DNA from: PBB1 sp043738425
GTDB lineage: Bacteria; Pseudomonadota; Gammaproteobacteria; Burkholderiales; Burkholderiaceae_C
DNA length: 26,939 bases
NCBI GenBank assembly: GCA_043738425.1
Contig: JAYUGJ010000070.1
Coordinates: 1-26,939 of the forward strand
Direction: 5' to 3'
In this document: positions 1 through 7,452 of the stretch, piece by piece
How positions within the stretch are numbered: the first letter of the stretch is position 1
Layout: the number at the start of each line of letters is the position of its first letter
Position numbers and translations under genes: made by a program
The notes under the pieces: model-generated
The model's input: the letters and a program-made list of their open reading frames with translations, nothing else
Databases searched by the model: none
What the model was told of the DNA's origin: nothing

Positions 1-438
1 CCGCGCGGGGTGCGTTTTGTAAATATCGAATGCATGGGTGTCTTTCGTTGACTGAAGTGGAGCGTGATCGAACGGTGCGGTGGTGCGCTCACCTCGTCAG
101 CGCAGCGCTGTGTCGGTGGGCGGTGCTGCCGTGCCGACGGCCGCCAGCAAGCGGCTGGTCGGGCCTTGCGTTCGCCCGGATTGATGTATCGAATCGGTGC
201 CGTCGGCGGGCACAGCGCAAGCCAGCGCAAGCCAGCGCATGCGCTGCCAATGCGAGAAACAAATCCCCGCCATTCGGCAGCTGCTGATCAGCGGGAACAA
301 TCGATGTGGGCAATACGACATGCGGTGCAAGGCGGTTGCCTGCGCGGTGGATTGATGCCGTCGACGCTAGCAGCGGCGTGTGACAGTTGCATGCAGCCGC
401 CACACCACTGTCATCAAGCGTGGCTACCGTCGGTTGCC
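1..438. other. Upstream region without a convincing gene
   Basis: The gmd frame is open back to position 64, but its translation there does not resemble the dehydratase family, so I treat this stretch as non-coding leader. It holds three near-perfect copies of a 10-bp unit (GCCAGCGCAA-like) at 211-240. I see no clear sigma-70 promoter, RNA gene or end of an upstream gene. Confidence 0.5.
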
Positions 439-1671
439 ATGAACAAAGACCACCCCAATGCGCACGCGCAACAAGTCACAGTGCAAACGCCTTCGCTGTG
501 TGAAGTCGTTGGCCACATAGCAATCGACGCGTTGCGTGGCAGCCGCCCGAAGCGCGCGCTGATCACCGGTGTCACCGGCCAGGACGGCGCTTACTTGTGC
601 GAGTTGCTGATCGGCAAGGGCTATGAAGTGCATGGCCTGAAGCGCCGTTCATCGATGTTCAACACCGGTCGCATCGACCACCTGTACCAAGACCCACACG
701 AGGCCGGCAGGCAGTTCACGTTGCACTACGGCGACCTCACCGACAGCACCAACCTGACCCGCATCATTCAAAAGGTGCAACCCGACGAGATCTACAACCT
801 CGCCGCGATGAGCCACGTCGGCGTCTCGTTTGAAATGCCGGAGTACACCGCGGATGCCGACGGCATCGGCACGCTGCGCATTCTGGAAGCGCTGCGCTTG
901 TTGGGCTTAGACAAAACCACCCGCTTCTATCAAGCCAGCACCAGTGAGTTGTACGGGCTGGTGCAAGAAACGCCGCAAAAAGAAACCACGCCGTTTTATC
1001 CGCGCAGCCCGTACGCGGTGGCCAAGCTGTATGCGTACTGGATCACCGTGAACTACCGCGAGGCGTATGGCATGTACGCATGCAACGGTGTGCTTTTCAA
1101 TCACGAAAGCCCATTGCGAGGCGAAACATTCGTTACCCGCAAGATCACCCGTGCGGTAGCGCGCATCGCGCTCGGCCTGCAAGACTGTTTGCACCTGGGC
1201 AACATGGACGCACTGCGCGACTGGGGCCACGCGAAAGACTTTGTCGAAATGCAGTGGCGCATGCTGCAGCAAGACGTGGCCGAAGACTTCGTTATCGCGA
1301 CCGGCGTGCAGCACAGCGTGCGCCAGTTCGTTGAATACGCGGCGGCCGAACTCGGCATCACGTTGGCATTTACCGGCAGCGCCAATGAAGAAATCGGCAC
1401 GGTGGCCCGGGTGCGCGAATCACCCGCCGGCTTTACCGCCAGCTGCAAAGTCGGCGACGTGGTCGTACGCGTCGACCCGCGCTATTACCGGCCGACCGAA
1501 GTCGCCACCTTGCTGGGTGACCCGTCGAAGGCCAAACGCAAACTCGGATGGGTGCCGACCACCGACTTGCGCACGCTGGTGCGCGAGATGGTGCTCAGCG
1601 ACTACGACTCGGCGCGTCGCGATTGCCTGCTGAAGACCGCCGGTTTTCCGACGTTCGACTTTCACGAGTGA
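439..1671 (+). CDS. gmd: GDP-mannose 4,6-dehydratase
   Basis: This enzyme converts GDP-D-mannose to GDP-4-keto-6-deoxy-D-mannose in the cytoplasm, the first step towards GDP-fucose, GDP-rhamnose or GDP-perosamine for surface polysaccharides. The protein is a short-chain dehydrogenase/reductase. Seen in the sequence are the Rossmann NADP motif GVTGQDG (residues 44-50), the catalytic T168-S169-E170 segment and Y192-x3-K196, and the family signature FNHESPLRGETFVTRKI. From the ATG at 439 it is 410 aa, against about 345-375 for the family. The extra length is about 38 N-terminal residues before the usual KRALITGVTGQDG start. No strong ribosome-binding site marks 439, so an alternative start (for example GTG 481 or TTG 532) is possible. 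It is followed after 140 bp by a WcaI-like glycosyltransferase on the same strand, consistent with an exopolysaccharide unit. Confidence 0.93.
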   Translation: MNKDHPNAHAQQVTVQTPSLCEVVGHIAIDALRGSRPKRALITGVTGQDGAYLCELLIGKGYEVHGLKRRSSMFNTGRIDHLYQDPHEAGRQFTLHYGDLTDSTNLTRIIQKVQPDEIYNLAAMSHVGVSFEMPEYTADADGIGTLRILEALRLLGLDKTTRFYQASTSELYGLVQETPQKETTPFYPRSPYAVAKLYAYWITVNYREAYGMYACNGVLFNHESPLRGETFVTRKITRAVARIALGLQDCLHLGNMDALRDWGHAKDFVEMQWRMLQQDVAEDFVIATGVQHSVRQFVEYAAAELGITLAFTGSANEEIGTVARVRESPAGFTASCKVGDVVVRVDPRYYRPTEVATLLGDPSKAKRKLGWVPTTDLRTLVREMVLSDYDSARRDCLLKTAGFPTFDFHE

Positions 1672-1732
1672 GCCTGCCTGCCGTGCCACGCCGCGCCGGT
1701 CGCGGTGCGCTGTCACCCCCTCTCGACCGGTA

Positions 1733-1744
1733 CGTTCGGACTAG
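1733..1744 (+). promoter_or_regulatory. Recurrent intergenic motif CGTTCGGACTAG (copy 1)
   Basis: This 12-bp word lies 67 bp upstream of the wcaI-like start. The identical word recurs at 16847-16858 (+) and on the minus strand at 11922-11933, all between genes. A related palindrome occurs at 5115-5131. It may be an operator, but its function is unknown. Confidence 0.35.
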
Positions 1745-1811
1745 TTGAGACGACGTTGCCGCGTCACACGGCCACCGCACCATTGCGCGTTGTCGAGAGA
1801 GCCCAGCGCCC

Positions 1812-3416
1812 ATGAAAATCGTTTTGGTGAGCATGAATTTCGCGCCGGAATTGACCGGCATCGGCAAATATTCTGGCGAGATGGCGGACGGCTTGATTGC
1901 CCGCGGTCACGAGGTGGCGGTGGTTTGCGCGCCGCCGTACTACCCGATGTGGGCGGTGCAAAGCGGCCACACCGGCAGCGCTTATCGGGTCGAGCAACCG
2001 AAGCCGGGCCTGACGGTGTATCGCTGCCCGATCTGGATCCCGAAACGGCTCGACGGCCTGTCGCGCCTGCTGCACCTCGCCAGCTTTGCGTTCAGCAGCC
2101 TGCCGGTGTTGATGAAGCTGGTGGGCTGGCAGCCGCGGGTGGTTTTCATGGTGGCACCGGCTTTTTTCTGCGCTCCGGCGGCATGGCTTGCTGCCCGTTT
2201 GGCGGGTGCCAAGGCGTGGCTGCATGTACAAGATTTCGAGATCGACGCTGCGTTTGAATTGGGGCTGTTGCAGCAACCGCTGCTGCGCCGTTGCGCGAAG
2301 CGCATTGAGCGTTTGATATTGAGCCGCTTCGACGTGGTCTCGACCATTTCGAGCCGCATGCTGCGATTGCTGGCTGCCAAGGGCATGCCGCTGCAGCACA
2401 CCGAATTGCTGCCGAACTGGGTCGACTTGCGAACCACCGAACCTGCGAACCCGAGTGCCGGTGCGTGTGAGCGCGCCGCCGAACGTGCAACGGCTGACGC
2501 ATCGGCCGCACTGCGCGCGTCGATCGGTGTCGGCGCGTCGCAAACCGTGTGCTTGTTCTCCGGCACCATCAACCGCAAGCAGGGGCTCGATGTGTTGATC
2601 GACGCGGCGCGTTTGCTGCGCCACGACCCGCGCGTGGTGGTGGTGATTTGCGGTAACGGCGAATTGCGTGCGGCGCTGGAAGCCACAGCCGCCGGCCTCG
2701 GCAACATTCGCTTCATGGACTTGCAGCCCGCGGCCAAGTTGCGCGCGCTGCTCAACATGGCCGACATCCACCTGCTGCCGCAACTCAAAGGTGCGGCCGA
2801 TTTGGTGATGCCGTCGAAGCTGTGCGGCATGTTGGCCAGCGGGCGGCCGGTCATCGCCGCTGCCATACCGGGCACCGAGATCGCGTCGATCGTGGTCGGC
2901 TGCGGCATCGTCACCGAACCCGAGGTGGCGGAAGGTTTTGCACACGCGATCGCCTCACTCGCGGCCGACCCGGGTCAACGCCAGCGGTTGGGTGCGGCAG
3001 GGCGCGCGTACGCAGAACGCATGCTTAATTCAGAGCGAATTTTCGACCGCCTGGATGCACGCCTGCGCGCGCTCGGCCAGTCGCCGCATGGGGTGGGGCC
3101 GCGGGTTAGGGCGACGCTGAATAAGTCCCCGCGAGGCGGCGCGCCTTGGGTTTGGGATGCGCTGCAAGGCGCAAACCACACGTCTCATGCTCAAAGACAC
3201 AGCCCCACGATGGCGAGGAATTGCAACGCTGCAGATCACCCTAAAACAAAGCGCGCCGTCCTCAAGGGACTAGTTCAGCGTTGCCTTGGCCGAGCCGGCG
3301 GCAGCGCATCGACTGCGGGCCAGACAGGCGTGTTTGCCGACTTGGTGCAGTCGGGCGACACGGCGGAACACATCGCGTCGCAGCCCACACAGGTGGCGGC
3401 AGAAATGGTGCGCTAG
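1812..3416 (+). CDS. wcaI: WcaI-like GT4 glycosyltransferase with aberrant C-terminal tail
   Basis: This is a cytoplasmic, membrane-associated glycosyltransferase of GT-B fold, related to colanic-acid WcaI and other GT4 enzymes, expected to add a sugar to a lipid-linked exopolysaccharide intermediate. The N-terminus MKIVLVSMNFAPELTGIGKYS is typical of the WcaI group (acceptor-side Rossmann domain). The donor-side domain includes MPSKLCGMLASGRPV from residue 333 and GTEIASIV after it. A GAGAGA at about 1795-1800 precedes the ATG. Family members are about 405-420 aa and recognisable homology ends near residue 423 (RLDARLRALGQ), but the frame continues to 534 aa. The extra 110 residues are low-complexity and coincide with an inverted-repeat element beginning at codon 433, so the tail is probably read-through into inserted DNA rather than a domain. 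The exact sugar and linkage cannot be told. Confidence 0.8.
   Translation: MKIVLVSMNFAPELTGIGKYSGEMADGLIARGHEVAVVCAPPYYPMWAVQSGHTGSAYRVEQPKPGLTVYRCPIWIPKRLDGLSRLLHLASFAFSSLPVLMKLVGWQPRVVFMVAPAFFCAPAAWLAARLAGAKAWLHVQDFEIDAAFELGLLQQPLLRRCAKRIERLILSRFDVVSTISSRMLRLLAAKGMPLQHTELLPNWVDLRTTEPANPSAGACERAAERATADASAALRASIGVGASQTVCLFSGTINRKQGLDVLIDAARLLRHDPRVVVVICGNGELRAALEATAAGLGNIRFMDLQPAAKLRALLNMADIHLLPQLKGAADLVMPSKLCGMLASGRPVIAAAIPGTEIASIVVGCGIVTEPEVAEGFAHAIASLAADPGQRQRLGAAGRAYAERMLNSERIFDRLDARLRALGQSPHGVGPRVRATLNKSPRGGAPWVWDALQGANHTSHAQRHSPTMARNCNAADHPKTKRAVLKGLVQRCLGRAGGSASTAGQTGVFADLVQSGDTAEHIASQPTQVAAEMVR
3110..3285. mobile_element. 176-bp inverted-repeat element (MITE-like or IS remnant)
   Basis: The left end (3110-3130, GGCGACGCTGAATAAGTCCC...) and the reverse complement of the right end (3265-3285, GGCAACGCTGAACTAGTCCC...) match at 17 of 21 positions. 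The interior is too short for a transposase. The flanks are TTAG (3106-3109) and TTGG (3286-3289), which could be an imperfect 4-bp target duplication. The element lies inside the open frame of the WcaI-like gene, just after its conserved domain ends. I infer a non-autonomous miniature element or the fused ends of a deleted insertion sequence; the parental IS family is not identified. Confidence 0.6.
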
Positions 3417-3425
3417 CGCTAGCGC
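3410..3425. repeat. 16-bp perfect palindrome over the stop codon
   Basis: GCGCTAGCGCTAGCGC is its own reverse complement and contains the TAG stop (3414-3416) of the extended WcaI-like frame. There is no following T-run, so it is not a classical intrinsic terminator. Confidence 0.6.
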
Positions 3426-3430
3426 GTCAC

Positions 3431-3463
3431 GGTTGGGGTTGGGGTTGCGATTGCGGTTGCGGT
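3431..3463 (+). repeat. Hexanucleotide tandem repeat (GGTTGG/GGTTGC)
   Basis: About five and a half degenerate copies of a 6-bp unit run directly after the palindrome at 3410-3425. It is a simple-sequence repeat with no evident coding role. Confidence 0.65.
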
Positions 3464-3585
3464 CACAGTGCCGAAAGGCAAGCGCGTTGCATCGCCAAGT
3501 CGGCCTCACCGCTGCGTTGCATTCGCTGACCCCACTGCACGTAGTTGCATTTTTACGGGCCAATTCGCCACGAAACCTGTCCGAC

Positions 3586-3735
3586 AGTCTGGTGGGTTCA
3601 TCACTTGCGGGCGTGTCACTTGCGGGTGTGTCACTTGTGGGTCGATCATTCGCGAGTCGATCAACAGTGGGCCCGTCACTCGCGGCCTTCTTGCTCGCGG
3701 CTTCATCACCCGCGGACTCCCCACTCGCAGATTTA
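3586..3735 (+). repeat. 15-bp minisatellite upstream of epsA
   Basis: Nine to ten degenerate tandem units of 15 bp (TCACTTGCGGGCGTG, TCACTTGCGGGTGTG, TCACTTGTGGGTCGA and so on) run in phase from about 3586 to 3735. Because the unit is a multiple of three, forward frames and a reverse frame stay open and encode five-residue repeats such as SLAGV. Neither the frame at 3286-3903 nor its alternatives resembles a known protein, so I call this a repeat, not a gene. Confidence 0.75.
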
Positions 3736-3895
3736 CAAAACGTGGTGAATCACATGCCGAGGCGAACCCATTGGCGCGCAGCCATCGACAAACTGTCACC
3801 GTTGCTGCGTAACCTGCGATCACTTTGCAAGCGGCGATGCCAGCCGTTGGGCTATCTCGCCCGTTGTGCATGCGTGAACTCGAGGATGCGCGTAC

Positions 3896-4669
3896 GTGAG
3901 TAACCCCCACCGGCTCGATGACACCGACCGCGGCCGCTATGCCGATGCGGTCGAAGCATCATTTTTGGTATCGAGCCGCCAGCAATTTTTTGTCTGGAGC
4001 CAAAGCTCGGTTCAGGCGCTGATACCGCACGAAATTCTGATTTGCGGCATCGAAGATGGTTCTCGACTCGGCATGTCGATGCACCGGTTCAGCGCCAGCC
4101 GCTACTTCCGGCAGGAACATTTCGACATCGTGGCCCACCCGATGAACGGGTTGATGCCGCGGCTGATGGCGGTGGCTGAAGGCAATCGGTCGGGCGTTAT
4201 TTTTTGTCCGTTCGACAGCAGCAAAGCAGTCGATGACGAACTGTTGTGCCTGGTCACCGACAACGAATTGAAGAATCTGGCAGCACAGCTGGTGATGGGC
4301 ACGCGCGGCAAGTTCGAAGCGTTCTACGGTTTTTCGCGGTTGTCGGTGCCGCTCGATGTGCGGCTGGGCTACGTGATCGAATTGCTGGTGCCGCATTTGC
4401 ACAACGCGTTCTTGCGCGTGCTGGCCACCGAGCGCGAAGCCGCCGGCAGCCACACCCAGCGCTCGGGCCGATTGGTCACCCCGCGGCAAGAAGAAATATT
4501 GAACCTCATCAAGCGCGGAAAAACCAACACCGAAATTGCCGACTTGTTGAGCTGCAGCCCGTGGACCATCAAAAACCACATCCAGGCCATCTTGCGCAAG
4601 CTCGACTCGAACACCCGCACCCACGCTATCGCTCGCGCCATGAGCCTGGGCATATTGCATCCGGATTGA
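3896..4669 (+). CDS. epsA: EpsA-type LuxR-family transcriptional regulator
   Basis: This 257-aa protein matches the layout of EpsA regulators that accompany exopolysaccharide and PEP-CTERM/exosortase loci in betaproteobacteria (EpsA of Methylobacillus is the named example). The N-terminal 190 residues form the family's own sensory-like domain (VSSRQQFFVWSQSSVQALIPHE, then HFDIVAHP). Residues 193-250 are a LuxR-type helix-turn-helix: LVTPRQEEILNLIKRGKTN, then TEIADLLSCSPWTIKNHI. The start is GTG 3896, chosen because GAGGA at 3882-3886 stands nine bases before it. The known role is control of exopolysaccharide genes; here its targets would plausibly include gmd/wcaI and the VPLPA-CTERM genes, which is inference. 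The domain has no response-regulator receiver or autoinducer-binding signature that I can see. Confidence 0.85.
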   Translation: MSNPHRLDDTDRGRYADAVEASFLVSSRQQFFVWSQSSVQALIPHEILICGIEDGSRLGMSMHRFSASRYFRQEHFDIVAHPMNGLMPRLMAVAEGNRSGVIFCPFDSSKAVDDELLCLVTDNELKNLAAQLVMGTRGKFEAFYGFSRLSVPLDVRLGYVIELLVPHLHNAFLRVLATEREAAGSHTQRSGRLVTPRQEEILNLIKRGKTNTEIADLLSCSPWTIKNHIQAILRKLDSNTRTHAIARAMSLGILHPD

Positions 4670-4692
4670 CACGTGTTCCACGCGTCAATCCG
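4662..4692 (+). other. Hairpin overlapping the epsA stop codon
   Basis: CGGATTGAC (4662-4670) pairs with GTCAATCCG (4684-4692) across a 13-base loop. The stem includes the TGA stop of epsA. No U-tract follows, so it may be an mRNA 3' stabilising structure or a Rho-assisted terminator rather than an intrinsic one. Confidence 0.45.
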
Positions 4693-4870
4693 AGTTGATC
4701 AGACCCGGCTGAACGCCAAGCCCTCACGCGCTAAACCAGCACCCATGGTGGGCCCCCTTACGGGCTGACGACAAGCCCCTTCGACTGGCCTGTGCCGGGC
4801 CTGACGAGGCACTCAGGGCGAACGGTTCGGGGCACGCCACCAGGCCAAAACGGAACGCACACCGCACCAC

Positions 4871-4950
4871 CGGTCGGGTTGCGCCCAACCCGTTCGGGCT
4901 GAGCCCAACCCGGTCGGGCTGAGCCCAACCCGGTCGGGCTGAGCTCGTCG
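4871..4950 (+). repeat. 20-bp tandem repeat, four units
   Basis: Units at 4871-4890, 4891-4910, 4911-4930 and 4931-4950 share the pattern CGGTCGGGCTGAGCCCAACC. The second and third differ by one base, while the first and last are more diverged. Each unit contains a small inverted repeat (GGGC...GCCC), so the array can fold into successive hairpins. Confidence 0.8.
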
Positions 4951-5252
4951 AAGCCTTGTCGCCCGGCGACCAGACCCAACAACGGGCCGCGTGCGAACGC
5001 TGATTTGCGAGCCCCTTCGACGCGCCTGTCCTGTGCCGTTTGACGCGCCTGTCCCAGTCCTTACGAAGCCTGACGAAGGGCTCGGGGCGAACGGCGAAAC
5101 CAACCGCATCAAATCCAGTCCCGGACTAGCTACTTCGTCTGCTGTAGCGCCGAGCTACCTTCTTGATACCGTCATGGCAGCGTTTTATCGTTTCTTTGTC
5201 ACTGTGTAGGCCCACCCGAAACAGCACGGTGGTTCCATTCATCAAAGTCGCC

Positions 5253-5258
5253 AAGGAG
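5253..5258 (+). promoter_or_regulatory. Ribosome-binding site AAGGAG fixing the GTG start at 5267
   Basis: AAGGAG lies eight bases before the GTG codon at 5267 and has no competing ATG at suitable distance, which supports the non-ATG start of the small ribbon-helix-helix gene. Confidence 0.75.
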
Positions 5259-5266
5259 CAGTAAAC

Positions 5267-5539
5267 GTGGATGTCGATTTGTTCATCAAGAAGATGCCGC
5301 AGGTAGTGAAAGAGCTGATCAGCCGCGAGGCATTCGACAACCGCCGGTCGGTCAACCAGGAAACCATCGCGTTGCTCGAAGAAGCGTTGGTGCACCGCGT
5401 GGGTTCAGTCAACGGCAAGCGCAAGCAAATCGAAGCGCTGCTGTCGGATTACGCCGAGTCACGCAACGCAGCCGAAGCGCGCAAACCCGGCGCGTCGGCG
5501 AACCATTTCTCGGGCGGGCCGCAAAGCTCGGCCGCGTAG
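5267..5539 (+). CDS. Small Arc-like ribbon-helix-helix protein
   Basis: This 90-aa protein has a segment FIKKMPQVVKELISREAF followed by NRRSVNQETIALLEEAL (about residues 5-46). The latter follows the Arc/MetJ-type ribbon-helix-helix pattern, in which a beta strand is followed by two helices with a conserved RSVNxEI-like turn. Such proteins dimerise and bind operator DNA. The C-terminal half is basic and then Ala/Ser/Gly-rich without a recognisable domain. The GTG start is supported by AAGGAG eight bases upstream. No toxin gene adjoins it, so an antitoxin role is not supported. It stands 150 bp before a VPLPA-CTERM gene and could regulate it or itself. The DNA target is unknown. Confidence 0.72.
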   Translation: MDVDLFIKKMPQVVKELISREAFDNRRSVNQETIALLEEALVHRVGSVNGKRKQIEALLSDYAESRNAAEARKPGASANHFSGGPQSSAA

Positions 5540-5688
5540 TGCGGTTGCAGCCATCACATGCAACGCAACGCCCACGCACACGCAAGCACGCAGCGGCCAC
5601 ACGCCAGTGCACCCTGGTCACGCGCCCGAACACAACGGCGCGGCCCACCCACACCCCACCCGATCTATCCAAACCGAGGAAGCTCACC

Positions 5689-6321
5689 ATGTCGAAACGA
5701 ATGAAACGCCGCGTTGCTGCAGCCACCGCGGTGGCCTTGCTGTCGATATCGGCGGTGGCTGCCGCCGCACCCGGCAACTCCAGCGGCACCGACCAGTTGA
5801 ATGCCGTGCCGAATCGCCCGGCAGATGCGGGCACTGCGCCGGCGGTCGGCTCCGGTCCCACCAACGACGGCCCGTTTTGCGTCAGCCCCTCACCTTGCGG
5901 TGCCGGGTCGGCAACGCCGCCGGGCAGCGCGCTGGAAGGGGTCACGCCCGCGCCGGCAGCCAACAACGGTGCCAACAGTTCTTCCGGGCCGAATGCGTTT
6001 GAAGTCGGCAGCGGCGACTTCGTGCAGTCCGATGCGGCGCGGCGCAACCCGCTGTCGGCCTACCTGCGCGGCCCGTCTGACCTGTCGATGTGGAACCTGG
6101 TGGCGCATGTGAGCGCACAAAAATCAGGTTCAGCCTACGTGTCGATCCAAACCGGTTTGGCGTCGCTGTCGGTGCCATTGGCCGCCAGCGTGCCGGCCGC
6201 GGTGCCGCTGCCTGCGGCCGCCTGGTTGTTCGTTGCCGGCGCGTTGGGGCTGGCGCGCAAACGCAAAAGCAAAAGCAAAAACAAATCGGTCGACGCAGTG
6301 CACACCGCATGCGCGCGCTGA
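5689..6321 (+). CDS. VPLPA-CTERM sorting-domain exported protein
   Basis: This 210-aa protein begins with a Sec signal peptide (MSKRMKRRVAAATAVALLSI, cleavage near residues 25-27). It ends with a tripartite sorting signal: VPLPAAAWL, a short hydrophobic helix FVAGALGLA, and a basic stretch RKRKSKSKNK. This is the VPLPA variant of PEP-CTERM, recognised by exosortases that process and anchor or release surface proteins, often together with exopolysaccharide. The middle is Pro/Ala/Asn/Ser-rich with one Cys pair (FCVSPSPCG) and no known domain. The basic end runs about 11 residues past the usual terminus, which is unusual. The ATG at 5689 is preceded by GAGGA at 5676-5680. The cognate exosortase is not in this window. 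Confidence 0.82.
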   Translation: MSKRMKRRVAAATAVALLSISAVAAAAPGNSSGTDQLNAVPNRPADAGTAPAVGSGPTNDGPFCVSPSPCGAGSATPPGSALEGVTPAPAANNGANSSSGPNAFEVGSGDFVQSDAARRNPLSAYLRGPSDLSMWNLVAHVSAQKSGSAYVSIQTGLASLSVPLAASVPAAVPLPAAAWLFVAGALGLARKRKSKSKNKSVDAVHTACAR

Positions 6322-6392
6322 CCACGTCGATCGCGGTTGCAGTTTGAAACTCACCATTGCGCTGCCCACGGGTCGGCGATGAGAGGAACCCT

Positions 6393-7070
6393 ATGAACCC
6401 GAAATCGATTTTTTTGGCTGCCGGCCTGGCGCTCGGCGGCATCACCACCAGCCACACCGCGAACGCTGCGCTGGTTGAATACAGCGCCACCGTGGCGGCG
6501 CAGTCGACGCCGTTTTCCAGCAGCTTCTCAGTGCCGTTGTTCGACGGCAGTTTGGGCGCGCTCGGCGGCGTCACGTTGACGTTGGTGTCGAACATCGTTG
6601 GCCAAATCGATGTGTTCAACAACCTGCGTACCGCGCAAAACTTCAGCAACGCGTTTGCGCAAATTCCTGTCACGGTGACAGCGACCACGCCCGACGCGAC
6701 GGTGGTCACCAGCACGGCCACCGCATCGCTGGCCAGTGGAAGCGCAGCAGCTGGGCCAGGCATCAGCTCGTTCAGCGGCATCGCCAGCAGCGCTTCCAGC
6801 GCAACCAGCGTGGCTGCAGGCAGCATCGCCAACTACATCGGCAGCAGCGGTGCCACCGCGCTGTTCACTGCAGCCAGCAACGGCGGCAACTTCGGCGGCA
6901 GCTCGGTGCCGGGATTGTTTTTCGGCGGCTCGGCCACGGCGAGTGGCACCTTCACGATTTCGTATTTGTACGAGCCGGTAGCCGCCGTGCCGCTGCCGGC
7001 GGCCGCCTTGCTGTGGGGGTCGGGACTGTTGTCGTTGGGTGCGGCAGCGCGACGCCGGCGGCATCAGTAA
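6393..7070 (+). CDS. VPLPA-CTERM exported protein, choice-of-anchor-like domain
   Basis: This 225-aa protein has a Sec signal peptide (MNPKSIFLAAGLALGGITTS, cleavage about residue 26 after ANA). It is followed by a Ser/Ala/Thr-rich beta domain and a C-terminal sorting signal VPLPAAALLWGSGLLSLGA plus RRRR. The segment SFSVPLFDGSLGALGGVTLT resembles the 'choice-of-anchor E' family, whose members carry either a PEP-CTERM or another anchor; this is recalled, not searched. The ATG at 6393 is preferred over in-frame TTG 6357 because GAGAGGAA precedes it and the signal peptide starts there. The protein is presumed secreted and exosortase-processed. It follows the previous VPLPA-CTERM gene after 71 bp and is probably co-transcribed. 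Confidence 0.82.
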   Translation: MNPKSIFLAAGLALGGITTSHTANAALVEYSATVAAQSTPFSSSFSVPLFDGSLGALGGVTLTLVSNIVGQIDVFNNLRTAQNFSNAFAQIPVTVTATTPDATVVTSTATASLASGSAAAGPGISSFSGIASSASSATSVAAGSIANYIGSSGATALFTAASNGGNFGGSSVPGLFFGGSATASGTFTISYLYEPVAAVPLPAAALLWGSGLLSLGAAARRRRHQ

Positions 7071-7357
7071 AGACCTGGCACTGCGTTGACTCGGTCGGCT
7101 GTGCAGCGCCGGCTTGCGCGCACGGGTTCAAAGCGAACCAGCGCGGTTCGGCGCGCGGCAGCAGCCGCCAAACCACTCGCTTCGGCGATGCCGCAGGGCG
7201 AGCTTGCGCAGGCTCGTCACTGACGCGCAACCAGGCGTGCCTGGCCGGTGACACCGCATGGCCACCGCTGGTGTTGCGCAGCGACCAAGTGACGTGTCGG
7301 GGTGGAGGGCGGCGTGTCGGCGGCGCGTCACGGCGCAGTCGATTCGCCGCAACGCCC

Positions 7358-7388
7358 AACGAACTGTCATCTGGGGGCGAAACAATCT
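7358..7388 (+). promoter_or_regulatory. Shared tps motif, copy upstream of tpsB
   Basis: AACGAACTGTCATC, ten bases, then ACAATCT. The same words with the same 10-base gap occur at 16869-16899 before tpsA. The arrangement GAAC...TCT recalls ECF-sigma promoters (-35 GAAC, -10 TCT), which would give an mRNA starting about 90 bases before the ATG. A regulator site is equally possible. Confidence 0.5.
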
Positions 7389-7442
7389 TCGTTTAGTCGG
7401 CACCGGCGGGCTTCGGCGTTGTGCGGTGGTGCCTCAAAAAAG

Positions 7443-7452
7443 TGACGCGTCA
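7443..7452. promoter_or_regulatory. Palindrome TGACGCGTCA before tpsB
   Basis: A perfect 10-bp palindrome lies 30 bp before the tpsB start codon, in the leader region. It looks like an operator half-site pair, but no regulator can be named. Confidence 0.3.

Larger units (their letters stand above)
4670..5266. other. Repeat-rich 597-bp intergenic spacer
   Basis: No credible gene is present on either strand. The spacer carries two degenerate copies of an extragenic repeat (about 4772-4832 and 5009-5095) with blocks such as GCCCCTTCGAC and GGGCGAACGG. These resemble the widespread proteobacterial CCCTTCGACAAGCTCAGGGCGAACGG-type intergenic repeat, an assignment made from memory. Four 20-bp tandem units lie between them. 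Near its right end is CCAGTCCCGGACTAGCT (5115-5131), close to a motif found upstream of tpsA. Confidence 0.6.

Noticed and set aside
64..438. N-terminal extension of gmd back to position 64
   Set aside because: The 125 added residues have no similarity to dehydratases, and the domain begins normally at about residue 38 of the protein started at 439.
1764..2945. Long minus-strand frame of 393 codons opposite the WcaI-like gene
   Set aside because: It is antisense to a well-conserved glycosyltransferase and is Arg/Gln/His-rich, as typical for shadows in GC-rich DNA.
3586..3735. CRISPR array
   Set aside because: The units are contiguous 15-bp degenerate repeats without unique spacers, and no cas gene is present.
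3286..3903. Open frame of 205 codons across the 15-bp repeat
   Set aside because: It overlaps the wcaI tail and the epsA start, has no recognisable domain, and is open mainly because the repeat unit is a multiple of three.
5267..5539. Antitoxin of a toxin-antitoxin pair
   Set aside because: No small toxin-like frame adjoins it on either side; the next gene is a sorted exported protein 150 bp away.
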